55,744 nt of DNA from Deltaproteobacteria bacterium HGW-Deltaproteobacteria-14. Its GTDB lineage: Bacteria > Myxococcota_A > UBA9042 > PHBI01. Location: assembly GCA_002841945.1 (NCBI GenBank), contig PHBI01000131.1, positions 1 to 55,744 on the forward strand. Direction: 5' to 3'. Both the position numbers and the translations under genes were made by a program. The notes under the pieces are model-generated. The model had not been told where the DNA came from, ran no database searches, and worked only from the letters and a program-made list of their open reading frames with translations. Below, piece after piece: positions 33,626 to 42,402 of this stretch. Each line of letters opens with the position of its first letter. The first letter of the stretch is position 1.

Positions 33626-36600
33626 TTGTCCCAGTCCGCCGTTCGGGCCTCCATCATCGCCCTCACCCTCACGCTGTGGGCGTGTGGCAGCGACGTGCGT
33701 GGCTCCCTGGACGCCGACGCAGCGGACACCGTCGACGTCTCGGGGGACGACGTCGCCGACAGCGTCGCGCCGCTCGACACGGTGGCCCCCGACACGGCGG
33801 AGCCGGACACGGTGGAGCCCGACACCGTCACCGTCGACACCGAGCAGCCCGACACCGTCACCGTCGACACCGAGCGGCCCGACACCGAGCAGCCCGACAC
33901 CGAGCAGCCCGACACCGTCACCGCGGACACGACCCCCGCCGACACCGAGCCGCCGGTGGACACCTACGTCCCGCCGGCGCCGGCGCCCACCCCTGGGGAC
34001 CTCCTCATCACCGAGGTCATGATCGACCCGGCGGGCGTCGCCGACGTCTTCGGCGAGTGGATCGAGCTCACGAGCCTCGCCGCCGGCGACCTCGAGCTCG
34101 CCGGCTGCACCCTCACGAACGGCGGCTCACAGCTCGCCACGCTCAGCTCCACCGCCGGCGCGACCCGCGTCTCCCCGGGCGCGCGCGTGGTCCTCGGGTC
34201 GAGCGCCAACCCCGTCGCCAACGGCGGCGTCCCGGTCGACGTCGCGTACGCCGGGCTGGTGCTGTCGAACACCGCGGGGGCCGTCGTGTTGCGCTGCGAC
34301 GGCGCCGAGATCGACCGCATCGACTACGACGCCGCGCACTGGGTGATCCTGCCCGGCGTCGCGCTGAGCTACTCCGCCAGCGCCGACCAGACCGCCGGCG
34401 CCAACGACGACGCGACCCGCTGGTGCGAGGCGACCGCCCACTACAGCGACAGCGACGCCGGCACCCCGGGCGCCGCCAACCCCGCGTGCCCCCCGCGCGA
34501 CGGCGAGGTGGACCGCTGCGCGCTGGTGGCCCCGCTCGACTTCTCGGCCTACGAGGGGGACGTGACCACGCTGTTTGGCCGCATCTACGAGGCCGGCGCC
34601 ACCGACCAGAGCCCCGACATCGACTTCATCTACTTCCTCCGCGCCGAGGCCGGCGCCGGCCCGCGCGGCACCGAGCCCGCGGGCAACGCGGACTGGACCT
34701 GGCGCGACGCCGTCCCGACCGTCGGGTGGGACGACGCCAGCGCGCCCGGCGAAGACCAGTACGAGGTCGATCTCGACGGCCTCGCCCTCGGCGCCTACGA
34801 CATCGCCTTCCGCTTCTCCCTCGACGGCGGCCTGAGCTGGGCCCACTGCGACGCGACCCCGGGAGACGGGACCTACAGCGTCGCCGACGCCGGGCACCTG
34901 ACCGTCATCGACAGCCCGTGCGTGCCGAACCCGTGCGACTCCCCCCCGGGCGCCTGGTGCGACGGTGACGTGCGCGTCTCCTACGCGAGCCCCGGCGGCT
35001 GCGAGGTCGACGGCGGCGCCCCCGACTGCAGCTACGCCGAGCAGCACACCGACTGCGCCTACCTCGGCGGCGCCTGCGACGGCGGCGGGTGCGTCGGCAC
35101 CGCGCGCCTGCCGGCGGTGGGCGAGCTGGTCATCACGGAGATCATGAAGAACCCGCGGGTCGTCTTCGACACCCTCGGCGAGTGGGTGGAGCTCACGAAC
35201 GTCAGCGCCGACGCCCTCGACCTCGCCGGCTGCACCCTGCGGGACAACGCCGCCGACGGCCACCTCATCCCGACGGCGCCGCCGCTCATCGTCCAGCCCG
35301 GCGCGCAGATCGTGCTCGGCAAGAGCACCGACCTCGGCGACAACGGCGGCGCCCACGTCGACTACGCCTACGGGGCCGACTTCAACCTCAACAACACCAG
35401 CGACGTCGTCGTGATCGAGTGCGGGGGCGTCGTCATCGACACGGTCACCTACACCACCTCGGGGTGGCCGAACACGACCGGCGCGAGCCTCAGCCTCGAC
35501 CCGAAGAAGACCACCGCCGAAGGCAACGACGTCGGCTCGGCCTGGTGTGTCGGCGTGCTGCGCTACCCGGACGCCGACGGCTCCGAGATCGGCACCCCGG
35601 GCGCCCCCAACACCGCGTGCCCCGAGCCCGTCGACCGCTGCCGGCTGGTGGGCCCCGTGGAGGCGGAGCTCCTCGACAGCCAGCCCTTCGTCGCCGTGGG
35701 CCAGGTCGTCGAGGCCGGCGTGACCACGGCCACCGCCGGCACCGACCCCGACCCGCTGCTCCTCGCCGAGGCCGGCTGGGGCCCCGCGAACACCTCGCCG
35801 ATCAGCGACACCGACTGGGTCTGGACCCCCGCCCAGCCCGACGCCGCCTGGAGCGACGTCGACGCGGTCGGCTCCGACCAGTACCTCTCGACGGTCGCGG
35901 CGCCCGCCGAGGCGGGCGAGTTCGATCTCGCCTTCCGGTTCTCGGCGGACGGCGGCGTCACCTGGACGGTGTGCGACCGGGCCACCGGCACCCCGGGCGA
36001 GGACGGCTCGCAGAACGGCTACCAGCTCGACAACGCCGGCGCGCTGCACGTCACCCTGCGGAGCGCCTGCAACCCCAACCCGTGCGTCGACCCGCCGGAC
36101 GGCGTGTGCGACGGCGACCTGCTGCTCACCTTCGAGGCGCCCGGCGCCTGCGCCCTGATCGGCGCGGCGCTCGACGCCGCGGACTGCGACTTCCCCGAGC
36201 GCACGATCGACTGCGCGCTCCTCGGCGGTAGCTGCGCCGCCGGCGCCTGCGTCGGGGCCGCACAGCCCCCGGCCGCGGGCGCGGTGATCTTCGACGAGAT
36301 CATGCGCCGCCCGGCGGCGGTCGCCGACTTCTTCGGCGAGTGGGTCGAGGTCACCAACCTCAGCGACGCCCCGGTGAACCTCGACGGCTGCGCGATCCAC
36401 GACGACGACAGCGATCTGCACTTCATCGACGCCGCGGACGGCGCGCTGCTCGTCGCGCCGGGCGAGCGCCTGGTGCTCGGCAAGGACGCCGACGTGGCGC
36501 TCAACGGCGGGGTCGTCCTCGACTACGCCTGGGGCACCGACGTCACCCTCGGCAACGGCGCCGACGAGCTGGTCCTCGACTGCGACGGCGTCGTCATCGA

Positions 36601-37408
36601 CCGCGTCGCCTGGGGCACCGGGGTCGGCCTGCCCTTCCCCGCCTCGATCGGGGTCGCGATGCAGCTCACCCCGAGCTCCTTCGACGCCGCCGCCAACGAT
36701 CTCGGCGCGCTGTGGTGCGACGCCACCAGCGCCTACGGCGCGGGCGACCTCGGGACCCCGGGAGACCCCAACGCCCCCTGCCCGGCGGTCGCCGGCGTGT
36801 GTCGCTTCCAGACCCCCGCCAGCGCGACCGTCCCCGAGGGCGACCTCTACACGGCCCGCGCGCGCCTGCGCTTCGTCGGCCTCACCGACCGCACCCACGG
36901 CAGCGACGCCATCGTCGGCGTCCGGGTCGACCTCGGCCTCGGCGCGCGCGGCGGCGTCCCCGACGACACCTGGAGCTTCACCCCGGCGACGGCCGACCCC
37001 GCCTGGGTGGACACCGCGGCGCTCGGCTGGGACGCCTGGACCGCGACCGTCCCCGCCCCCGGCGTCGGCCTCTGGGACGCGGCCTTCCGGGTGAGCGTCG
37101 ACGGCGGCGCGAGCTGGCTCTTGTGCGACCGCGCGACCGGCACCGCGGGCGAGGACGGCTCCCAGGACGGCTACCAGCCGGCCCGCGCCGGGCAGCTCGA
37201 ATCCACCCCGAGCCCGTGCACCGGCGCCGTCTGTGACGCGCCGCCCGCCCCGAGCTGCGCCGGGGACTTCGCCGAGACGCCGTCGGACAGCGGCTCCTGC
37301 GTGTCGGGCGCCTGCGCCTATCCGATCGCCGGGCGCGAGGATTGTGCACTGCGAGGAATAGATTGGACGTGCTTCGACGGCCAGTGCGTCGACACCTCCC
37401 CGCCGTAG
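33626..37408 (+). CDS. Large lipoprotein with three lamin-tail-domain repeat units
   Basis: TTG at 33626 is chosen because GAAGGAG lies 6 nt upstream and the frame then gives a lipobox (LTLTLWAC); 1,260 residues. After a DTxxPDT-repeat linker (residues about 40-115) come three related units starting near residues 125, 499 and 886. Each has a lamin-tail domain (DLLITEVMIDP, FGEWIELT..., LAGCTL, with later GTPGAPNTACP-type ends), then an Ig-like domain opening CxLVxP and ending YDIAFRFSLDGGLSW-CD. A Cys module (CxPNPC...PP..WCDGD ... DC..LGG.C..G.CVG) follows units 1 and 2 fully and unit 3 in shortened form. Likely a surface-exposed structural or adhesion protein. No enzyme motif is seen. Confidence 0.82.
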   Translation: MSQSAVRASIIALTLTLWACGSDVRGSLDADAADTVDVSGDDVADSVAPLDTVAPDTAEPDTVEPDTVTVDTEQPDTVTVDTERPDTEQPDTEQPDTVTADTTPADTEPPVDTYVPPAPAPTPGDLLITEVMIDPAGVADVFGEWIELTSLAAGDLELAGCTLTNGGSQLATLSSTAGATRVSPGARVVLGSSANPVANGGVPVDVAYAGLVLSNTAGAVVLRCDGAEIDRIDYDAAHWVILPGVALSYSASADQTAGANDDATRWCEATAHYSDSDAGTPGAANPACPPRDGEVDRCALVAPLDFSAYEGDVTTLFGRIYEAGATDQSPDIDFIYFLRAEAGAGPRGTEPAGNADWTWRDAVPTVGWDDASAPGEDQYEVDLDGLALGAYDIAFRFSLDGGLSWAHCDATPGDGTYSVADAGHLTVIDSPCVPNPCDSPPGAWCDGDVRVSYASPGGCEVDGGAPDCSYAEQHTDCAYLGGACDGGGCVGTARLPAVGELVITEIMKNPRVVFDTLGEWVELTNVSADALDLAGCTLRDNAADGHLIPTAPPLIVQPGAQIVLGKSTDLGDNGGAHVDYAYGADFNLNNTSDVVVIECGGVVIDTVTYTTSGWPNTTGASLSLDPKKTTAEGNDVGSAWCVGVLRYPDADGSEIGTPGAPNTACPEPVDRCRLVGPVEAELLDSQPFVAVGQVVEAGVTTATAGTDPDPLLLAEAGWGPANTSPISDTDWVWTPAQPDAAWSDVDAVGSDQYLSTVAAPAEAGEFDLAFRFSADGGVTWTVCDRATGTPGEDGSQNGYQLDNAGALHVTLRSACNPNPCVDPPDGVCDGDLLLTFEAPGACALIGAALDAADCDFPERTIDCALLGGSCAAGACVGAAQPPAAGAVIFDEIMRRPAAVADFFGEWVEVTNLSDAPVNLDGCAIHDDDSDLHFIDAADGALLVAPGERLVLGKDADVALNGGVVLDYAWGTDVTLGNGADELVLDCDGVVIDRVAWGTGVGLPFPASIGVAMQLTPSSFDAAANDLGALWCDATSAYGAGDLGTPGDPNAPCPAVAGVCRFQTPASATVPEGDLYTARARLRFVGLTDRTHGSDAIVGVRVDLGLGARGGVPDDTWSFTPATADPAWVDTAALGWDAWTATVPAPGVGLWDAAFRVSVDGGASWLLCDRATGTAGEDGSQDGYQPARAGQLESTPSPCTGAVCDAPPAPSCAGDFAETPSDSGSCVSGACAYPIAGREDCALRGIDWTCFDGQCVDTSPP

Positions 37409-37500
37409 CATCTCGCATTCGCACAACGCTCGCCCTACCCCGTTCCAGCCCCCTGATCGGCGCGACGCCGCGGCGCCGCGTCGTCCCCGTGAGGTACCCG

Positions 37501-39354
37501 ATGACCGTCGTCGAGGCCCCCGTGCCGTCCCCTGCGCTCGTCCCAGCGCCGCCGAGCGCTCCCCAGTTCACCGTCCGCGCGATCGTCAGCGGGATGGTGC
37601 TCGGGGGCGTCTTGTCGCTCTGCAACATCTACGCGGGGTTGAAGATCGGCTGGGGCTTCAACATGTCGATCACGGCAGCGCTGCTGTCGTACGGCGTCTT
37701 CTCCGCGCTGCGAGCGGCGTTCGGGACGCGGTCCTGGAACCTGCTGGAGAACAACGTCAACCAGACGGCGGCCTCGGCGGGGGCGTCGATCTCGTCGGCG
37801 GGGCTGGTGGCGCCGATCCCTGCGCTGACGATGATCACCGGCCAGGAGCTCTCCTATCCGGTGCTCGCGCTGTGGGTGCTGTCGGTCGGGCTCGTGGGCG
37901 TGGTCGTGGCCGTCGGGCTGCGCAAGCAGATGGTCGAGGTCGACAACCTCCCCTTCCCCAACGGCGTGGCGACGGCGGAGACGCTCAAGGAGATGTACGC
38001 CCGCGGCAAGGAGGCCATCGCCCGGGTCCTGATGCTGCTGACGGGCGCGGTCGTGGCGGCGGCGCTGAAGGTCGCGGTCACCGTCGCGAGCGTCGCCAAG
38101 CTCGCCGTGCCGGGCTCCGTCGCGACGGCCGAGGGCGGCGCCATGGCGGCCAAGGGGGTCTCGAGCGTCAGCCTGAAGAACCTCACCTTCGCCTTCGACC
38201 CGAGCCTCTTGATGGTGGGCGTCGGCGCCATCATCGGGTTCCGCGCCGGGGTGTCGATGCTCCTCGGCGCCATCGTCGCGTGGGGGATCCTCGGCCCCGA
38301 GATCCTCGACGCCGGGCTCGCCGCGCCGGGGCTGACGGCGGACGGCGCCGTCAACGGTGACGGGATGTGGTTCGGGAGCATGATCAAGTGGCTGCTGTGG
38401 CCCGGGGTCGCCCTGATGATCACGGCGTCGCTGACGTCCTTCGCGTTCTCGTGGCGCTCGGTGGCGCGGGCGATCTTCGGGGCGACCCGGCGCGGGGGCG
38501 CGGCCGTCGAGGCCGCCGTGCGCAGCGACGAGCTCAGCCGCGGGACCTTCGCGAAGATCGCGCTGGCGGCGCTGCTCCTGTCGGTCGTGCTGCAGTCGGT
38601 GATCTTCGGGATCGGCTGGGGCATCGCGACCTTCGGCGTGCTGCTGACGGTGCTCCTCGCCATCGTCGCCGCGCGCGTGTCCGGCGAGACCGGCATCACG
38701 CCGGTGGGCCCGATGGGCAAGGTCACCCAGCTCACCTTCGGCGCCCTCGACCCCGGCAACGCCACGGCCAACCTGATGGCGGCCAACGTGACCGGCGGCG
38801 CGGCCAGCCAGTGCGCGGACCTCCTCCACGACATGAAGACCGGGGTCCTCGTCGGCGCCTCCCCCCGCCACCTCGCCTTCGCCCAGCTCTTCGGCGTCCT
38901 CGCCGGCGCCCTGGTGGGCTCGGCGGCGTACCTCATCCTCATCCCCGACCCGCAGAGCATGCTCCTGACCAACGAGTGGGCGGCCCCCGCGGTCGCCCAG
39001 TGGAAGGCGGTCGCCGAGCTCTTCAAGGACGGGATCGGCGCCATGCCGGCGGGCGCGGTGACCGCCATCGCCTGGGGCGCCGGCATCGGCTTCGTGCTGG
39101 CGATCCTCGAGAAGGTCCTGCCGCAGAGCGCGCGCAAGCTCGTCCCGAGCCCGACGGCGATGGGCATCGCCATCGTCATCCCCGCCTACTACGCCATCTC
39201 GATGTTCTTCGGCGGTCTCGCCGCGCTGATCCTCGGCCGGGCCGTCCCGAAGTGGACCACGCGCTTCCTGATCGTCCTCGCGGCCGGCTTCATCGCCGGC
39301 GAGAGCCTGACCGGCGTCGTCCTCGCGGTGCAGAAGATCGTGGCGGGCGGCTGA
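37501..39354 (+). CDS. OPT-family oligopeptide/metal-chelate transporter
   Basis: ATG at 37501 with GAGG about 7 nt upstream; 617 residues and many hydrophobic helices. Family features: FTVRAIVSGMVLGGVLSLCN at the N-terminus, YAGLKIGWGFNMSI, ENNVNQTAASAGASIS, the NLPFPNGVATAETLKEMY motif typical of bacterial OPT members, GPMGKVTQLTFGALDPGN, NLMAANVTGGAASQCADLL and SPTAMGIAIVIPAYYAI. It probably imports peptides or a metal-siderophore type substrate. The gene stands 92 bp after the lamin-tail lipoprotein and may share its transcript. Confidence 0.92.
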   Translation: MTVVEAPVPSPALVPAPPSAPQFTVRAIVSGMVLGGVLSLCNIYAGLKIGWGFNMSITAALLSYGVFSALRAAFGTRSWNLLENNVNQTAASAGASISSAGLVAPIPALTMITGQELSYPVLALWVLSVGLVGVVVAVGLRKQMVEVDNLPFPNGVATAETLKEMYARGKEAIARVLMLLTGAVVAAALKVAVTVASVAKLAVPGSVATAEGGAMAAKGVSSVSLKNLTFAFDPSLLMVGVGAIIGFRAGVSMLLGAIVAWGILGPEILDAGLAAPGLTADGAVNGDGMWFGSMIKWLLWPGVALMITASLTSFAFSWRSVARAIFGATRRGGAAVEAAVRSDELSRGTFAKIALAALLLSVVLQSVIFGIGWGIATFGVLLTVLLAIVAARVSGETGITPVGPMGKVTQLTFGALDPGNATANLMAANVTGGAASQCADLLHDMKTGVLVGASPRHLAFAQLFGVLAGALVGSAAYLILIPDPQSMLLTNEWAAPAVAQWKAVAELFKDGIGAMPAGAVTAIAWGAGIGFVLAILEKVLPQSARKLVPSPTAMGIAIVIPAYYAISMFFGGLAALILGRAVPKWTTRFLIVLAAGFIAGESLTGVVLAVQKIVAGG

Positions 39355-39989
39355 CGCCCCGCGGTCCCGGCGTGGTGCCTCGATCCCGACGCCCCTGATC
39401 GCGCAGGGGCCGCCGGAGGTCACCCCGGCGGCCCCGCGCCGCCGTCGCGATCCGCGCCCGGCCGTCAGACTCCCACCGCAACGCAACGGAGCGATAGCGT
39501 TTACTTATCAGCGCTTTCCTCCGCACCCGCTGGCGTCGCCGGCCCCGCCGGTTACAAAGGCGCCTGTGCGTTCGCGGCAACGAATCTGCCGGCCGCCACC
39601 ATACGTGTATGATGAGATTGTCCATTCGGTCCCTCCCGTGGGACCCATGACCCGCCGGGCCGCGGGTCTCTCGAGAGAACACCTCCCCATCGGATCAAGA
39701 CCTCATGTGTCGCACCACCGCGCAGCGCCGCTCGTCGTCGCATGCGCACGAGATCTCGCCGATTCCCCCGATCGCCACTCCCCCTGGCGTCACGGCGTCG
39801 ATCCCACGCGACCTGGGTGACGGGACCGATACGAGGTGAGGCCGATGGGCGGCGTCGGACGCTCCCCCGCGTCCGGCGTCACCGGGGCCGCTCGCACTCC
39901 CCCCGCGAGCGGCCCCGGTGCCTATCTCCGGGACGCGCGACCGGGCGCCGCGGCGCCGCTTTCTCGACGCCCTGCCACTTCAGGTCGGT
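39355..39989. other. Gene-free stretch with an AT-richer centre
   Basis: No coding frame is convincing on either strand. The part at 39495-39640 is AT-richer than its surroundings (for example ATACGTGTATGATGAGATTG at 39601-39620), so a promoter or a small RNA gene is possible. AGGGGCCGCC-type GC runs follow the OPT stop. Tandem GCGAGCGGCC and GGGGCCGCTC patches at about 39885-39920 form a possible stem (GGGGCCGCTCGC with GCGAGCGGCCCC). Confidence 0.35.
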
Positions 39990-40190
39990 TTCGCCGCCGC
40001 CCGGCCCGCTTCGCGTCTCGCGGGGCGCAGCGCCCGGGTATCGGGCGCGGGCCTGCGGCCTCCGCGGCCGACCGGCGGGGCCACGGTGTGTCCCTTGTGG
40101 CGCCAGCTCCGGCCTCCGGGTCCCGCCCTGCCGTCGCGGAGAGCCACGGACTCCGGTCCGCGCCCTGCCGTTTCAGACCAATGAACGCGT
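39990..40190 (+). repeat. Dispersed GC-rich repeat R1, copy B
   Basis: In plus orientation this carries the same ordered blocks as copy A: GTATCGGGCGCGGGCCTGCG, CCTCCGCGGCCG, GGGGCCACGGTGTGTCCC, GGCGCCAGCTCCGGCCTCC and GGGTCCCGCCCTGCCGT, with roughly 80 % identity over about 100 bp by eye. A GGGGCGCAGCGCCC block precedes it, and a second partial CGCCCTGCCGTTTCAG follows at about 40166-40181. It ends about 40 bp before the phospholipase D-like gene, so it may carry or disturb that promoter. Confidence 0.65.
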
Positions 40191-40223
40191 GCCGGCGTCG
40201 GAGATGCTGTTAAAGTGCCGCCC

Positions 40224-41471
40224 ATGTACGCCCTGCCCCGCGCCCTCCCGCTCCTGCCCCCCCTCCTCCTCGCGCTCCTGACCGGCTGCGGCACCGCCCG
40301 CGCCGTCGGCGGCCCTGCGCCGCCCGAGGCCGCAACCATCGAGCTGATCGAGAGCGTCCCGGTCGAGACCACCCTCGACCACGCGGATGTCCGCGACGCC
40401 TTCGAGGTGTGGCCCCAGATGATTGGGCGCGCGACGAAGACCCTGGACATCGCCGAGTTCTACGTCATCAGCGAGCCCGGCAAGCGGATGGCGCCGGTGC
40501 TCGAGGCGATCGCCGCCGCCGGCGCGCGCGGGGTGAAGGTCCGGATCCTCGCGGACGCCAAGTTCGCCAAGCAGTACCACGACGATCTCGACCGCCTCGG
40601 GACCGTCGACAACGTCCGGGTGGTGCAGTGGGACGTCGGCCCCACCCTCGGCGGCGTGCTGCACGCCAAGTACTTCGTCGTCGACGGGGTCGAGGCGTAC
40701 CTCGGCAGCCAGAACTTCGACTGGCGCTCCCTCGAGCACATCCAGGAGCTCGGCCTGCGGGTGCGCGTCCCCGAGGTCGTGGGCTTCCTGAGCGACGTCT
40801 TCGCGACCGACTGGGGCCTCGCGACGGGCGCGCCGACCGACGCGCGGGTGTCGCACGTCCCCGCCTCGGCGTTCCCGGTGCAGGCGACCTTCGGCGGCGA
40901 GCCCGCCAAGATCACCGCGGTCGGCAGCCCGGTGAACTGGCTCCCCGACGAGGCGCTGTGGGAGCTGCCGCGGCTCGTCGGCCTCATCGACGGCGCCAAG
41001 AAGCGCGTCAGCGTCCAGCTCCTGGCCTATGAGACCCGCCACCGGGGCGAGGAGCCCTTCGACACCCTCGACGACGCCCTGCGCCGCGCCGCGCTCCGCG
41101 GGGTGACCGTCCGCCTGATGGTGGCGAACTGGAACCTGCGCGGGGACCGCCTCCCGGCGCTCGAGAAGCTCGCGGCCGTCCCCGGGGTGGAGGTCCGCTT
41201 CGTCTCCATCCCCGAGGCGACGACCGGCTTCGTGTCCTTCGCGCGCGTCTGCCACTCGAAGCTCATGCTCGTCGACGACGACCAGGGCTGGGTCGGGACC
41301 AGCAACTGGGGGCGCGGCTACTTCTACGGGAGCCGCAACGTCGGCGTCATCGTCGCGAGCCGGGCGTTCAACGCCCAGCTCGCCCGCTTCTTCGGGACGA
41401 CCTGGGACAGCCCCTACGCCGAGACCCTCGTCCCCGGGCGCCGCTACGAGGCGCCGCGCATCAGCGACTGA
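40224..41471 (+). CDS. Phospholipase D-like (HKD) lipoprotein
   Basis: ATG at 40224 gives 415 residues (an in-frame GTG at 40215 is an alternative) with a lipoprotein signal (LLLALLTGC). Two HKD half-sites are complete: HAKYFVVDGVEAYLGSQNFD near residue 148 and HSKLMLVDDDQGWVGTSNW near 343. Two such halves form one active site in phospholipase D, cardiolipin synthase and Nuc-type nucleases. The lipid anchor suggests action on envelope or foreign lipids or on extracellular nucleic acid. The substrate is not determined. The layout resembles bacterial PLD/phosphatidylserine synthase-like proteins. Confidence 0.9.
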   Translation: MYALPRALPLLPPLLLALLTGCGTARAVGGPAPPEAATIELIESVPVETTLDHADVRDAFEVWPQMIGRATKTLDIAEFYVISEPGKRMAPVLEAIAAAGARGVKVRILADAKFAKQYHDDLDRLGTVDNVRVVQWDVGPTLGGVLHAKYFVVDGVEAYLGSQNFDWRSLEHIQELGLRVRVPEVVGFLSDVFATDWGLATGAPTDARVSHVPASAFPVQATFGGEPAKITAVGSPVNWLPDEALWELPRLVGLIDGAKKRVSVQLLAYETRHRGEEPFDTLDDALRRAALRGVTVRLMVANWNLRGDRLPALEKLAAVPGVEVRFVSIPEATTGFVSFARVCHSKLMLVDDDQGWVGTSNWGRGYFYGSRNVGVIVASRAFNAQLARFFGTTWDSPYAETLVPGRRYEAPRISD

Positions 41472-41519
41472 GCGCCCTCGGCGACGCCACGGACGCCTGG
41501 CCGGCGGCAAAGGGCTTGC

Positions 41520-41690
41520 GCTCGGGCGGCCCTTCGGTCACCTTCGGCGGCCCCCACCTGAAACGGCAGGTGGGGACACGGAGATCGTGGCTACCCCCGC
41601 AGGTCGACGAAGTCGCACCGCTGCGGGGCTCGGGGCGCAGCGCCCGGGGAGACCGCAGTGGCCCGACCGATACGACGCCGTTCAGCACCC
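41520..41690 (-). repeat. Dispersed GC-rich repeat R1, copy C
   Basis: On the minus strand the blocks GTCGTATCGGTCGGGCC, CTGCGGTCTCC, GGGCGCTGCGCCCCGAG, CACGATCTCCGTGTCCC and CACCTGCCGTTTCAGG follow in the R1 order. The first 17 bases are shared exactly with copy A. Copy C has its own GGGCGCTGCGCCC palindrome, also present in copy B. It fills most of the gap after the phospholipase D-like gene, and its end forms the hairpin listed next. Confidence 0.65.
41552..41575. terminator. 9-bp perfect hairpin within repeat R1 copy C
   Basis: CCCCACCTG (41552-41560) and CAGGTGGGG (41567-41575) pair perfectly across the six-base loop AAACGG. It lies 81 bp after the phospholipase D-like gene and could stop its transcript, but no T run follows, so it may instead be an RNA-stabilising or repeat-derived structure. 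Confidence 0.4.
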
Positions 41691-41755
41691 CGAGAGGCCG
41701 CCTGGCCGCACGCGAAGCGGGCCATGCGGTAGCGAAACTCCATTGGAGTGAAAAG

Positions 41756-42376
41756 ATGCGCGCGACCGCCCTCCACACCTCCCTCCTCGCCCTCGCCCTC
41801 GCCACCGCCCCGCTCGCGGCCTGCGGTGACAGCGGCGGCGCCACGGCCGACACGACCGAGGCCGCCGACACGGCCGAGGCCGCCGACACGGCCGAGGCCG
41901 CCGACACGAGCGTCGCCGACACGGCCGAGGCCGCCGACACGAGCGTCGCCGACACGACCGAGGTCGCCGACACGGCGGTCGCGGACACGGCCGACACCTT
42001 CGTCGCGGACACCGCCGAGGCCACGGACACGGCGGCGGCCGACACCTCGCTCCCCAGCGTCGACGACAACTGCGCCCAGGCGAGCCTCGAGGAGTGCTTC
42101 TCGAACCACGACTGCGCGGCGGCGAAGCGCTGCCAGGACATCTCGTCGAGCGGCTTCGAGATCCCGTGCTGTGTCTCCGCCCCGCGCGGGACCGCTGCCG
42201 TCGGCGCCACCTGCGTCGACGCCGAGGACTGCGCCTCCGGGCTCTGCGTCTCGCGCAACGACGGCCCCTACCTCTGCACCGACACCTGCGACGACGTCAA
42301 CGACTGCCCGGCCAACATGCAGCAGTGTGACACCTTCTTCGTCGCCCCCGGCACGTGGTGCCTCCACACGCCGTAG
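41756..42376 (+). CDS. Asp/Thr-repeat lipoprotein with Cys-rich C-terminal domain
   Basis: ATG at 41756 starts a lipoprotein signal (LALATAPLAAC); 206 residues. Residues about 30-98 are a low-complexity linker of repeated AEAADT and SVADT units. The C-terminal 100 residues hold many Cys in pairs (CFSNHDCAAAKRC, CVDAEDCASGLC, CTDTCDDVNDCP, CDTFFVAPGTWC), resembling the Cys modules of the lectin-domain protein, and are probably disulphide-bonded and surface-displayed. No function is known. The linker is tandem at DNA level and could vary in length between strains. Confidence 0.8.
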   Translation: MRATALHTSLLALALATAPLAACGDSGGATADTTEAADTAEAADTAEAADTSVADTAEAADTSVADTTEVADTAVADTADTFVADTAEATDTAAADTSLPSVDDNCAQASLEECFSNHDCAAAKRCQDISSSGFEIPCCVSAPRGTAAVGATCVDAEDCASGLCVSRNDGPYLCTDTCDDVNDCPANMQQCDTFFVAPGTWCLHTP

Positions 42377-42402
42377 CGGACCCCGCCATTATCGGAGAGC
42401 TC

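Noticed and set aside
34127..37426. 1,099-codon minus-strand frame opposite the lamin-tail lipoprotein
   Set aside because: Low-complexity Gly/Val/Arg/Ala translation typical of antisense frames in GC-rich genes; the plus-strand product has recognisable domains.
39290..39820. Small open frames after the OPT transporter on both strands
   Set aside because: No signal, no domain, mixed codon third positions and overlapping alternatives; not supported as genes.
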